Below are positions 1 to 6,433 of a stretch of DNA of 9,501 nucleotides, in pieces. The position numbers and the translations under genes are program-made. Below the pieces are notes generated by a model. The model worked only from the letters and a program-made list of their open reading frames with translations, searched no databases and was not told the DNA's origin. The DNA comes from UMGS1532 sp045594795 (GTDB lineage: Bacteria; Bacillota; Clostridia; Oscillospirales; Acutalibacteraceae). The DNA lies in NCBI GenBank assembly GCA_045594795.1, contig JAZNZF010000006.1:1-9501 (forward strand). Reading direction: 5' to 3'. The stretch's first letter is position 1. Each line of letters begins with the position of its first letter.

Positions 1-2
1 AT

Positions 3-698
3 GCCGAAAACCAAACAAGTGAAGATAACGAAGCTACGGAGCAGAGTGCAGGTACAGACGATACCGCCTCGGCTCCTTTTTTATCGGTTCGTTACAATCA
101 CGAGGACAGGGAGCTCACCAGGGCAGAAGCTCAAAGCTATGCACAGAGAGGTATACAGGCAGAGCCGATTATGGCAGAACTTAGATACCTCGCTGCACAG
201 GATGGCTTTAAGTCGGTTAAGGAGTTTATGGAAAACCTTAAATCTACTGCTGAAGCATCAAGGCTCGAAAGCCTTAGAGGTCAGCTAGTTGACGAAGGTA
301 ACGAGGAATTACTTAACTCTATTCTTGCTGCTGAAACCGCCAAAATAAGGAGTGCCGCAGGCATTATTGAGGAAGATGAAAAGAAGGCCTTCGCTTCTGA
401 ATATGAAGCCGAGCACGAAAGACTTGCAGATGAGTTTATTGCCCTGCAGAAAGAGTTTCCCGATTTAAAAGAGTTTAAGGAAGTGCCTAAAACGGTGCTT
501 CAAATAGCTCAAAAGGAAAAGGTATCGCTTTTGGATGCACACCTAAGATTTTTACACGCCGAAAACAAAAAAATAAAACAAGCTGAAATGTCCTCGGCGG
601 CGGCAGCGAAGAGCAGTACAGGAAGTATGGCTAGCACCGATACATCGGGTGGCACTTCTTCTGTTCTTGATGCTATGCGAAAGGGCATTTGGCAATGA
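3..698 (+). CDS. Phage scaffolding-type protein, 5' end missing
   Basis: The reading frame is open from base 3 to the TGA at 696-698, so 231 residues are visible and the start lies left of the window. The visible N terminus is an acidic, Ser/Thr-rich linker. It is followed at visible residues 30-50 by a VRYNHEDRELTRAEA stretch of the type seen in capsid-assembly proteins encoded before the coat gene in Firmicutes phages. The middle is almost wholly charged helix (Glu/Lys/Ala), then a low-complexity Ala/Ser/Gly/Thr linker, then a short basic end, MRKGIWQ. A helical, coat-adjacent protein with a basic C-terminal tip fits a scaffolding protein, which chaperones coat assembly and leaves the procapsid; in P22 a basic C-terminal segment contacts the coat. 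Position immediately upstream of the coat gene supports this. An internal ATG at 171 exists, but uninterrupted family-like coding upstream makes it an unlikely start. Function is inferred from composition and context. Confidence 0.8.
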   Translation, partial: AENQTSEDNEATEQSAGTDDTASAPFLSVRYNHEDRELTRAEAQSYAQRGIQAEPIMAELRYLAAQDGFKSVKEFMENLKSTAEASRLESLRGQLVDEGNEELLNSILAAETAKIRSAAGIIEEDEKKAFASEYEAEHERLADEFIALQKEFPDLKEFKEVPKTVLQIAQKEKVSLLDAHLRFLHAENKKIKQAEMSSAAAAKSSTGSMASTDTSGGTSSVLDAMRKGIWQ

Positions 699-714
699 TA
701 AGGAGAAAAAATAA

Positions 715-1644
715 ATGGCTGATTTTACTACTTCGGGATTAAATTCCCTTAAGTTCCGAGAGGAGCTTTCAAACGAGCTGGATAAGGCTCTTGTACAGAA
801 GTCGGTTGTTACCGGCTTTTTAGATAACGGTTTCGCCTCAAAGTTTGTAGGCACTAAGACCGTTTTACTGCCCGATGTTTCCTTTGTTGGTCTTGGCGAT
901 TATGACCGTGCAGAAGGCTTCCCCGAGGGCGGTATTACTGTAGACCATAAGCCCTATACCCTCACACAGGAGCGTGCAAGACGTTTCTATTTCGACCGTG
1001 AGGATATGGACGAGGTTGGTATTGCAGGGCTTTCGGGTCAGATTATGGGCGAGTTTGTTCGTACCAAGGTTGCCCCCGAAATGGATGCTTACTGTCTTTC
1101 TAAGCTTGCGGGTATTGCTACTAAAAATAACCAGGTAATTGCCGGTGCAATGGAAAACGGTTGCGTTAAAATTCTCAGTGATGCTATTAAGCAGGTGCAA
1201 AATGCAGTCGGTTTTGATGAGGAGCTTGTAGCTTATTGTGATTCCGACTTCTACGGCGCACTTATGAGCACCACCGAGCTTACCCGCCGTCTTGATATTG
1301 GTGACTTCAAAAAGGGTGAGATTTCTACCAAGGTTCGCAAGCTTGATGAATGTTGGATTAACCCCGTTCCTATGTCACGTATGAAAACTGAGTATACCTT
1401 TAATGACGGTATTACCGACGGTCAAAAGGATGGCGGTTTTGTTCCAACAGGTGCCGCTAAATCTATTGGCTGTATTGTTCTTCCTAAGAAGATTGCAAAG
1501 CTTGTTAAAAAGCTTGAAAAAATCCGTATCTTTAGCCCTGAGCAGTGTCAGAAAAAGGATGCTTGGCAGTTCGATTATCGTCTTTATTACGATATGCTGG
1601 TTAAAAACAGCGAGCTTGGCACTATCTTTACATACACTTATTAA
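715..1644 (+). CDS. Major capsid (coat) protein, HK97-fold type
   Basis: This encodes 309 residues and starts at the ATG preceded by AAGGAG at 700-705 with 9-base spacing. The protein should form the icosahedral shell. An N-terminal helical part (SLKFREELSNELDKAL) leads into a strand-rich region. Residues 80-105 (PYTLTQERARRFYFDREDMDE) form the Arg/Asp-rich segment common in Firmicutes coat proteins. A long helix follows, ending in a MDAYCLSKLAG motif near 120-130. The C terminus has IRIFSPEQCQKKDAWQFDYR and a closing LYYDMLVKNSELGTIF stretch, the usual ending of this coat family. At 309 residues it is shorter than P22 coat (about 430), so there is no room for the P22 telokin-like insertion, and no HK97-type N-terminal delta domain or protease is visible; the separate upstream gene supplies scaffolding. 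The stop is 17 bases before the next start. The assignment rests on motif memory plus gene order. Confidence 0.9.
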   Translation: MADFTTSGLNSLKFREELSNELDKALVQKSVVTGFLDNGFASKFVGTKTVLLPDVSFVGLGDYDRAEGFPEGGITVDHKPYTLTQERARRFYFDREDMDEVGIAGLSGQIMGEFVRTKVAPEMDAYCLSKLAGIATKNNQVIAGAMENGCVKILSDAIKQVQNAVGFDEELVAYCDSDFYGALMSTTELTRRLDIGDFKKGEISTKVRKLDECWINPVPMSRMKTEYTFNDGITDGQKDGGFVPTGAAKSIGCIVLPKKIAKLVKKLEKIRIFSPEQCQKKDAWQFDYRLYYDMLVKNSELGTIFTYTY

Positions 1645-1661
1645 TCTTAGGAGAGATATGT

Positions 1662-1793
1662 ATGAGGCTTAAAAGTGAGTTTGGCAATATTGAAAAGGTA
1701 ACAAACGACCCTGTTAAAGCGAAAAGGCTTAAAGAACAGGGCTATACCGAGGTTAAGGAGAAATCCAAGGCCGAAAAGAAAGAGCCTAAGTAA
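1662..1793 (+). CDS. 43-residue conserved-looking phage protein after the coat gene
   Basis: A short ORF begins at the ATG at 1662, with AGGAGA at 1649-1654 and 7-base spacing. An ATG at 1658 in another frame gives only four codons. The product reads MRLKSEFGNIEKV, then a DPVKAKRLKEQGYTEV helix-turn segment, then a Lys/Glu-rich tail, KSKAEKKEPK. Small proteins with this pattern (a short strand with Gly-Asn, then a basic helix ending in a 'GY.EV' turn) often lie beside coat or head-tail genes in Firmicutes phages; their function is not known to me. It has its own ribosome binding site and ends before the terminator at 1832, so it should be expressed at coat-like levels. That would suit a minor head component or an assembly helper, but this is inference. 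The 3' end carries a near-perfect tandem duplication. Confidence 0.75.
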   Translation: MRLKSEFGNIEKVTNDPVKAKRLKEQGYTEVKEKSKAEKKEPK

Positions 1794-1813
1794 AAATCCA
1801 AGGCTTAAAAGAA
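1761..1813 (+). repeat. Decayed 33-base tandem duplication at the end of the 43-residue gene
   Basis: Bases 1761-1780 and 1794-1813 match at 18 of 20 positions; the first 11 bases (AAATCCAAGGC) are identical. The period is 33 bases, or 11 codons in frame. In the first copy the frame reads KSKAEKKEPK and then stops at 1791. In the second copy it would read KSKA and then meet a TAA where the first copy has GAA. This looks like a slipped-strand duplication of the gene's Lys-rich tail, now outside the coding sequence. It has no evident function. Confidence 0.7.
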
Positions 1814-1831
1814 CTTTATTTTTTGGTGCAA

Positions 1832-1873
1832 TGGGTGGCGGTGTAACAACCGCCGCCTACTTTTGATTTTTTG
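1832..1873 (+). terminator. Intrinsic terminator between coat and portal blocks
   Basis: GGTGGCGGT (1834-1842) pairs along its whole length with ACCGCCGCC (1849-1857), with one T-G wobble and a six-base loop, GTAACA. One G-T and one T-A pair can be added outside it. The stem is followed by TTTTGATTTTTTG at 1861-1873. A GC-rich stem plus a T-tract on the + strand is the standard Rho-independent form. It lies after the coat-level genes and before the portal, so it probably lowers transcription into the portal and neck genes, which are needed in far fewer copies per virion. It may act as a partial terminator, because no clear promoter is seen after it. Confidence 0.85.
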
Positions 1874-1910
1874 CAAGTGAAGTTAAATTAACCTTAGTTG
1901 CAAGCAATCA
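1871..1910 (+). other. AT-rich portal leader with repeated TTGCAAG and a small palindrome
   Basis: TTGCAAG occurs at 1871-1877 and 1899-1905. TTGCAA is its own reverse complement, so the two copies can also pair as the base of a weak hairpin. Between them is the perfect 11-base palindrome GTTAAATTAAC at 1882-1892. No good -35/-10 pair could be found: TTGCAA is a possible poor -35, but no TATAAT-like hexamer follows at 16-18 bases. The stretch could be a leader hairpin, a protein-binding site or chance in AT-rich DNA. Confidence 0.3.
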
Positions 1911-1921
1911 AAGGAAGGGAG
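1911..1921 (+). promoter_or_regulatory. Ribosome binding site that fixes the portal start
   Basis: The purine run AAGGAAGGGAG ends six bases before the ATG at 1928. The frame is also open upstream to a TTG at 1898, which would add ten residues. That TTG lies ahead of this Shine-Dalgarno run and has none of its own, so the ATG at 1928 is preferred. Confidence 0.8.
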
Positions 1922-1927
1922 TTAATT

Positions 1928-3757
1928 ATGAGCGAAAAAGAAAACAAAAAGATTGAGCCTAAGCAGGTATGGGAAGAGTACAAAAACGGCATTAACTTTA
2001 AGCAGAACATTGGGCATCGGGGCATTTATGAACAAGCAAAGATGAACGAGAGATTTTATATTGGGGACCAATGGTACGGCGCACAGTGCGGTAATGACCG
2101 CCCCTTGCTTCGTCACAATGTAATTAAGCGAATTGGCGATTATAAAATTTCAATGATAGCATCTAACCCTATTTCGGTAAACTATACTGCTGAGGGTATA
2201 CCGAATACTGTTGGTATTGCTAAGGATGTTGAGGCTATAAGGGAGCAAATGGCAGAGGGCGAAGCCTACGGCGGATTTGAACAGCCAAAGGCGGGCGAGG
2301 AAGAAATAAATCTTGTTATGTCTGCTTTAAGCGATTACTTTAAGGTTACTGCCGAAAGGTTAAAATTCGACGATGCCAAGGAGCAGGTACTTCGCAACGC
2401 ATATATTTCGGGTAGCGGTATTCTGCACACCTATTGGAATGCGGATATTAAAACGGGTTTATATGCCGATGAGAGCAGAACGGCACCCATTAAGGGCGAC
2501 ATTAAAACCGAAATACTTGATGTGGAGAATGTTTACTTCGGTGACCCTTCCATTGATGATGTACAGGAGCAGCCCTTTATAATCATTGCACAACGCAAGA
2601 GTATTAAAGAGCTAAGAGATGAAGCCAAAAAATACGGTGCAAGTGAATACGATTTGGAGCAAATAAAAGCCGATAACGATACCGGCTATCAGTCGGGGGA
2701 CTACGGAGACCGAGAACAGGAAGGTCTTAAAAAGACTGTAGTTTTGACCCGCTACCAAAAAGAGAAAAACGAAAACGGTGATATAACCGTTAAAGCGGTT
2801 AGAATGTGCGAAAAGGTTATAATTCGTCCCGAATGGGATTTAGGGATTACTCTTTACCCTCTTGCCAAATTTACTTGGGAACGCAGACGTAACAACGTCT
2901 ATGGTGAAAGCGAGGTTACATATCTGATACCAAACCAAATTGCCATTAACCGTATGCTAACTGCTTCTGTATGGGCGGTTATTATGCTTGGTATGCCGAT
3001 TATGGTTATTGATGATACCGTTATTCTTGATGAGGTTACTAATGAACCGGGGCAGGTTATTCACGCTACGGGTGATGCGGCAGCAGTTAAGGGTGCAATA
3101 CAGTATGTAACACCGCCTAACTTCTCGCCTAATTTTGATAACAATATTATGTCACTTATTTCGCAGACCCTTACTCAATCGGGTGCGAACGATGCGGCTT
3201 TGGGTGATGTTAACCCCGAAAATACTTCGGCAATTATAGCCGTAAGAGAGGCGGCAACAATGCCACTTCAGACGGTGCAGAACAGATATTACTCTTTCTG
3301 TGAGGATGTTGCACGAATTTGGGCTGAGTTTTGGATGACGAAATACGGTAAACGCAGTATTAAGATGGTGGAGGGTGCCAATGTTTGGTATTTAACCTTT
3401 GACGGTGAGCGATATAAGGATTTGCTTGTTACCGCTAAAATAGATGTTGGTGGCTCTACGCTTTATTCCGAAGCACAGACCATTAGAACACTTGATAACC
3501 TTTTTGACAGACAGGTTATTAACGTTTTGCAGTATTTAAAACGTTTACCGAAGGGAACTGTGCCCGATGTTACTTCGCTTATTAAAGAGATGCAAAAGGC
3601 AAACGAGCAGGCTGAGGCTATGCAGGGACAACAATCTTTAATCGAGGGCGAAGCCATTGCGGGTCTTACACCCGAGGAAAGGGCAATGTTTGAGCAATTG
3701 CCACCCGAACAGCAACAGGCAATGCTACAGCAGGCTATGGGAGGTGCCGTACAGTGA
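1928..3757 (+). CDS. Portal protein, P22-like size class
   Basis: This encodes 609 residues. Portal proteins form the dodecameric ring at one capsid vertex through which DNA enters and leaves. After a charged N terminus, residues 42-52 read RFYIGDQWYG, the aromatic-Gly-Gln-Trp opening of many portals, followed by NVIKRIGDYKISMIASNPI. Residues about 150-175 (EQVLRNAYISGSGILHTYW) and 200-222 (VYFGDPSIDDVQEQPFIII) match the clip/stem region of this group. GESEVTYLIPNQIAINRM at 326-343 is the conserved 'G.S.V..L.PNQ..IN' portal segment, and NPENTSAIIAV at 429-439 is the usual turn after it. The C terminus is Gln/Glu/Ala-rich helix, shorter than P22's barrel (P22 portal is 725 residues). The stop overlaps the next gene by four bases. 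It is unusual in lying downstream of the coat gene and behind a terminator; portals normally precede scaffold and coat. Confidence 0.9.
   Translation: MSEKENKKIEPKQVWEEYKNGINFKQNIGHRGIYEQAKMNERFYIGDQWYGAQCGNDRPLLRHNVIKRIGDYKISMIASNPISVNYTAEGIPNTVGIAKDVEAIREQMAEGEAYGGFEQPKAGEEEINLVMSALSDYFKVTAERLKFDDAKEQVLRNAYISGSGILHTYWNADIKTGLYADESRTAPIKGDIKTEILDVENVYFGDPSIDDVQEQPFIIIAQRKSIKELRDEAKKYGASEYDLEQIKADNDTGYQSGDYGDREQEGLKKTVVLTRYQKEKNENGDITVKAVRMCEKVIIRPEWDLGITLYPLAKFTWERRRNNVYGESEVTYLIPNQIAINRMLTASVWAVIMLGMPIMVIDDTVILDEVTNEPGQVIHATGDAAAVKGAIQYVTPPNFSPNFDNNIMSLISQTLTQSGANDAALGDVNPENTSAIIAVREAATMPLQTVQNRYYSFCEDVARIWAEFWMTKYGKRSIKMVEGANVWYLTFDGERYKDLLVTAKIDVGGSTLYSEAQTIRTLDNLFDRQVINVLQYLKRLPKGTVPDVTSLIKEMQKANEQAEAMQGQQSLIEGEAIAGLTPEERAMFEQLPPEQQQAMLQQAMGGAVQ
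3739..3744 (+). promoter_or_regulatory. Ribosome binding site selecting a GTG start
   Basis: GGGAGG inside the end of the portal gene lies nine bases before the GTG at 3754 and 18 bases before the in-frame ATG at 3763. The spacing favours GTG. The GTG overlaps the portal TGA as GTGA, the usual form for translational coupling. Confidence 0.65.
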
Positions 3758-4131
3758 ATGCAATGAGCTTATTTGAAAAGGCTATGGAGATGCTAGGCTA
3801 TGCTTCTGCCGAAGGTATTTCGGGCAGAGAGGATATGCTAAAAAAGGCTTTAACGCTTATTAACAATGTGTATGCTGAACTACATTATGCTTTTGTGCAG
3901 AAATTGGGGGAAGAGGACAGTTTTGTCCCCCTTGCCAATATAAACGATACACTTAACCTTCCTACCGCCGTGCTAAACGATATTGCCCCTTACGGTGTGG
4001 CAATGTATTTAGCACAAAGCGAGGGCGATGCTGATAATCAATCATTATATGCGAATATTTATAATCAAAAAAAGGTGCGGGGAAAAAGGGTTGGTAGAAT
4101 TAAAGACCGTTTACCGCACACTTGGGGGTAA
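3754..4131 (+). CDS. Head-tail adaptor, P22 gp4-like
   Basis: The product has 125 residues (122 if the ATG at 3763 is used). It should bind beneath the portal ring and form the first layer of the neck. The fold appears helical: an N-terminal helix, LFEKAMEMLGYA, then a long helix, DMLKKALTLINNVYAELHYAF, then DTLNLPTAVLNDIAPYGVAM (65-84) and AQSEGDADNQSLYANIYNQK, ending in a basic tail. Starting with a '..ALRKLG.AS'-type helix and a second long helix is the layout of P22 gp4. The 'LP...L...APYGVAM.LAQSEGD.DNQ' segment is typical of short adaptors encoded right after the portal in Firmicutes phages. P22 gp4 is longer (166 residues) and has a C-terminal extension not seen here. Position between portal and gp10-like hub agrees with the P22 neck order. 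A gp6/gp15-type connector of a siphovirus is the main alternative. Confidence 0.75.
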   Translation: MNAMSLFEKAMEMLGYASAEGISGREDMLKKALTLINNVYAELHYAFVQKLGEEDSFVPLANINDTLNLPTAVLNDIAPYGVAMYLAQSEGDADNQSLYANIYNQKKVRGKRVGRIKDRLPHTWG

Positions 4132-4135
4132 TTAA

Positions 4136-6433
4136 ATGAGATATACTGCAATGGGTAGAAGTCCGCGTAATGATGTTTCGGTTCCTGCTCTTTCGGGCGG
4201 TGTGAATTTGGGCGATGCCCTTAATTTGGTTGATGATAACCAGCTTACCGACTGTAAAAATGTTTGGTATAAGGATGGAATATTGCAGACTAGACCGGGG
4301 ATAAGGCATTTAAAAGCGTTTGACGAAGAGGAAACTTTGCTAAATGAAGAGTTGGAAGTGTATTCTACCGATGTTGTTGGTTTTTTGGATGGAATAAAAT
4401 ATTCTGTTGTTATAAAAAAGAAGAAAGAAACATCCCTTTTGATTGATGGAACATATGAGACAGTTATCACTTATGCCGAAATAATTGTGCTTGGAGAAAA
4501 TGGAAAAGAATTTTCAGTTGCCTTTGAATCTTTTGTTGAGGATTCTTCATTAGTGTTTTGGGGTAAACCTGTTTTGGATGACGGTATAGGTTTATTTATA
4601 TTACAAACATATAAACCATTTGACCTTAGATTGTCACAGCTTATTGAGGTTTGTAAAATCGGAAATAGTTATAGCTGTCAAACTTTTACTCCTTTTGATT
4701 ATTATTCACCGCATATTTTAATAAACGGGAAGGGAGATTCGTATTCAAGCTTACCGACAGATACAACAACTAATTATGCTCCGGCTTCAATGTTTGAGGG
4801 GCACAGTTTGTTTTATGAGGCGATTGAAAAATATTGTTTTGTTACAGATGGCAAATCAACAACTTTTACTATTCCAACAGATTTATATATGTCAATGGTT
4901 AGGGTAAGTTATATAGACCCAAATACCGGAAAGGAACATTCAACCAACTGGCTTAATAAGGTTGATGAAACAGGTGAGGTAAGTGAGAGTTTAGGCACAA
5001 CAGGATATACAGTAAAAACTAATGGTAAGTCAAATGTTTTTGAAATTAAAAAAAGTGATAATGCAGCTTTACCATCCTCATTGGGGAAAATCGCTAACAA
5101 TCTTACTTTTTCAGTGCAGTATCATTATTATCCTACAGTAAATCAGGGTGATTCTAATTATGAAAAGCAATCATCTTGGATTAAACAAAATCGTTCGGAA
5201 TCTAATTTTGTTGGGATGGATTGTGCTTGTTGGTTCGGTGGTTCTGCAAGTGGCATTGGTGGTGGTACTAGATTATTTCTAACAGGTGGTGAAGAAAATA
5301 AAAGCCTACTTTTATGGTCGGATTTAAATAATCCAACATATTTCCCCGAAAACAATTACGCTTATATTGGCTCTTCTTCGCAAAGAATAACAGCACTTGC
5401 AAAGCAAGATGATATGCTTGTTATATTTAAAGAAAACGAGATTTTTTACACTACTTACGTTGAGGGTGCAACATACACTGCAGAAGATGTTATTTCAGGT
5501 AAGGTTATAGATGTAACAACACTATCTGCTACATTCCCTATAATTCAAATACATAGCGAAATAGGTTGCGATTTGCCCAGTAGTATACAACTTTGTGGCA
5601 ATAGGCTTGTGTGGGCGTGTAAGGATGGTCACGTTTATTCGCTTAAAAGTGCCAACCAATACAGCACAGCAAACGTGGCAAAGCTTTCTGCACTTATTGA
5701 CAAAAGGATTAGTGCGGTAACGAGCGAAGATTTTAACAATGCTTTTTCGGGAATTTATAACGGGCATTATTTGTTAATGCTTGGTAAACACGTTTTTGTT
5801 TTAGATTTTGACCATTATTATTTTAATTCGTTGCCTTCGTACTCTGATACTCAAAAGGCTCAGCGGAAACTTGTGTGGTATTATTGGGAATTTCCAATTA
5901 TGCAAGATTCAATATTTATAAAGTTTTTTTCTAACAATAATCATTGCTATATTTTTAATGTGAGCACATTTTATATAGCAACAGGAGCACCGCAAACAGC
6001 ACAATACAATATGTTCGAGTTAGTTGAGGAGCGTTTGGAAGATGATTGTTTGAAACAAACAAGCGTTATAAATTCAGGTGATGGAGTTTCGCTTGATGTA
6101 GTAACGGTTCCCATTGAATCGGTAATACAAACCAAGATGTTTGATTTTGGGGCGATGGAACGGTTTAAATCCATTGAGCAGTTATATATTGGTTTTGGTA
6201 AGGCAGAGGGTGAGACGGCCTTACAGTACATAACCGAAAACGGAACGCTGGATAAGGGTACTGTGAATATTGAGGCAAGCAGCGATATACATTCCCCGCA
6301 GTATGTTGAAACCAAACGCTTTTTGCCCTGCATTAAAAGGGCTCTTAGATTTGGACTTCGTATTACCACCAAGGGCAGAATTGCCTTAGGCGGTATTTTA
6401 ATTAAATTTAAATATATGGGGGTGACCAGGTAA
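4136..6433 (+). CDS. Tail hub / DNA-stabilising protein, P22 gp10-like with extra domain
   Basis: This 765-residue protein starts at an ATG with GGGGG at 4124-4128 upstream. The first 60 residues (ALSGGVNLGDALNLVDDNQL, then CKNVWYKDGILQTRPGI) match the N-terminal strand of hub proteins that bind the neck. Residues about 366-660 look like a beta-propeller: GIGGGTRLFLTGGEENKSLL, LWSDLNNPTYFPENNYAYIG, then QDDMLVIFKENEIFYTTY, LCGNRLVWACKDGHVYSL, YNGHYLLMLGKHVFVLD and LVWYYWEFP. P22 gp10 has counterparts in the same order (a line about data plotted against position, 'DFIVCFGSSTIEYFS', 'LLIIHLPRHVLVYD', a 'QWCVL' strand). The final RALRFGLRITTKGRIALGG resembles gp10's 'NVGFKLRVITKSPVTLSG'. P22 gp10 is 472 residues, so roughly 300 residues (60-360) are extra and AT-rich. 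The protein probably closes the neck, holds packaged DNA and may contact the host surface. Sequence resemblance is by eye. Confidence 0.75.
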   Translation: MRYTAMGRSPRNDVSVPALSGGVNLGDALNLVDDNQLTDCKNVWYKDGILQTRPGIRHLKAFDEEETLLNEELEVYSTDVVGFLDGIKYSVVIKKKKETSLLIDGTYETVITYAEIIVLGENGKEFSVAFESFVEDSSLVFWGKPVLDDGIGLFILQTYKPFDLRLSQLIEVCKIGNSYSCQTFTPFDYYSPHILINGKGDSYSSLPTDTTTNYAPASMFEGHSLFYEAIEKYCFVTDGKSTTFTIPTDLYMSMVRVSYIDPNTGKEHSTNWLNKVDETGEVSESLGTTGYTVKTNGKSNVFEIKKSDNAALPSSLGKIANNLTFSVQYHYYPTVNQGDSNYEKQSSWIKQNRSESNFVGMDCACWFGGSASGIGGGTRLFLTGGEENKSLLLWSDLNNPTYFPENNYAYIGSSSQRITALAKQDDMLVIFKENEIFYTTYVEGATYTAEDVISGKVIDVTTLSATFPIIQIHSEIGCDLPSSIQLCGNRLVWACKDGHVYSLKSANQYSTANVAKLSALIDKRISAVTSEDFNNAFSGIYNGHYLLMLGKHVFVLDFDHYYFNSLPSYSDTQKAQRKLVWYYWEFPIMQDSIFIKFFSNNNHCYIFNVSTFYIATGAPQTAQYNMFELVEERLEDDCLKQTSVINSGDGVSLDVVTVPIESVIQTKMFDFGAMERFKSIEQLYIGFGKAEGETALQYITENGTLDKGTVNIEASSDIHSPQYVETKRFLPCIKRALRFGLRITTKGRIALGGILIKFKYMGVTR

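Noticed and set aside
1..288. A + strand ORF beginning with ATG at base 1.
   Set aside because: The frame starting at base 3 is open throughout, continues to 698 and has family-like protein sequence. The product of the frame at base 1 is Arg/Leu-rich without pattern.
1403..1672. An overlapping + strand ORF within the end of the coat gene.
   Set aside because: It is a +1 shadow of the coat sequence with no own ribosome binding site and Leu/Arg-rich translation.
1898..1930. A TTG start ten codons upstream of the portal ATG.
   Set aside because: The Shine-Dalgarno run at 1911-1921 lies downstream of the TTG and is correctly placed only for the ATG at 1928.
4060..4092. A-rich runs near the end of the adaptor gene as a programmed frameshift site, as in tail chaperone pairs.
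   Set aside because: The gene ends normally, five bases before the next start. No overlapping tail-chaperone frame follows, and no tape measure is seen.
4132..4470. Minus-strand ORFs opposite the hub gene, of which this is typical (also 5971-6372, 5522-5767).
   Set aside because: They lie fully antisense to a convincing protein, lack ribosome binding sites at sensible spacing, and read as low-complexity Ser/Leu/Phe shadows.
4136..6433. A diversity-generating retroelement target in the hub gene.
   Set aside because: No template-like repeat of any hub segment and no reverse transcriptase were seen in the window.
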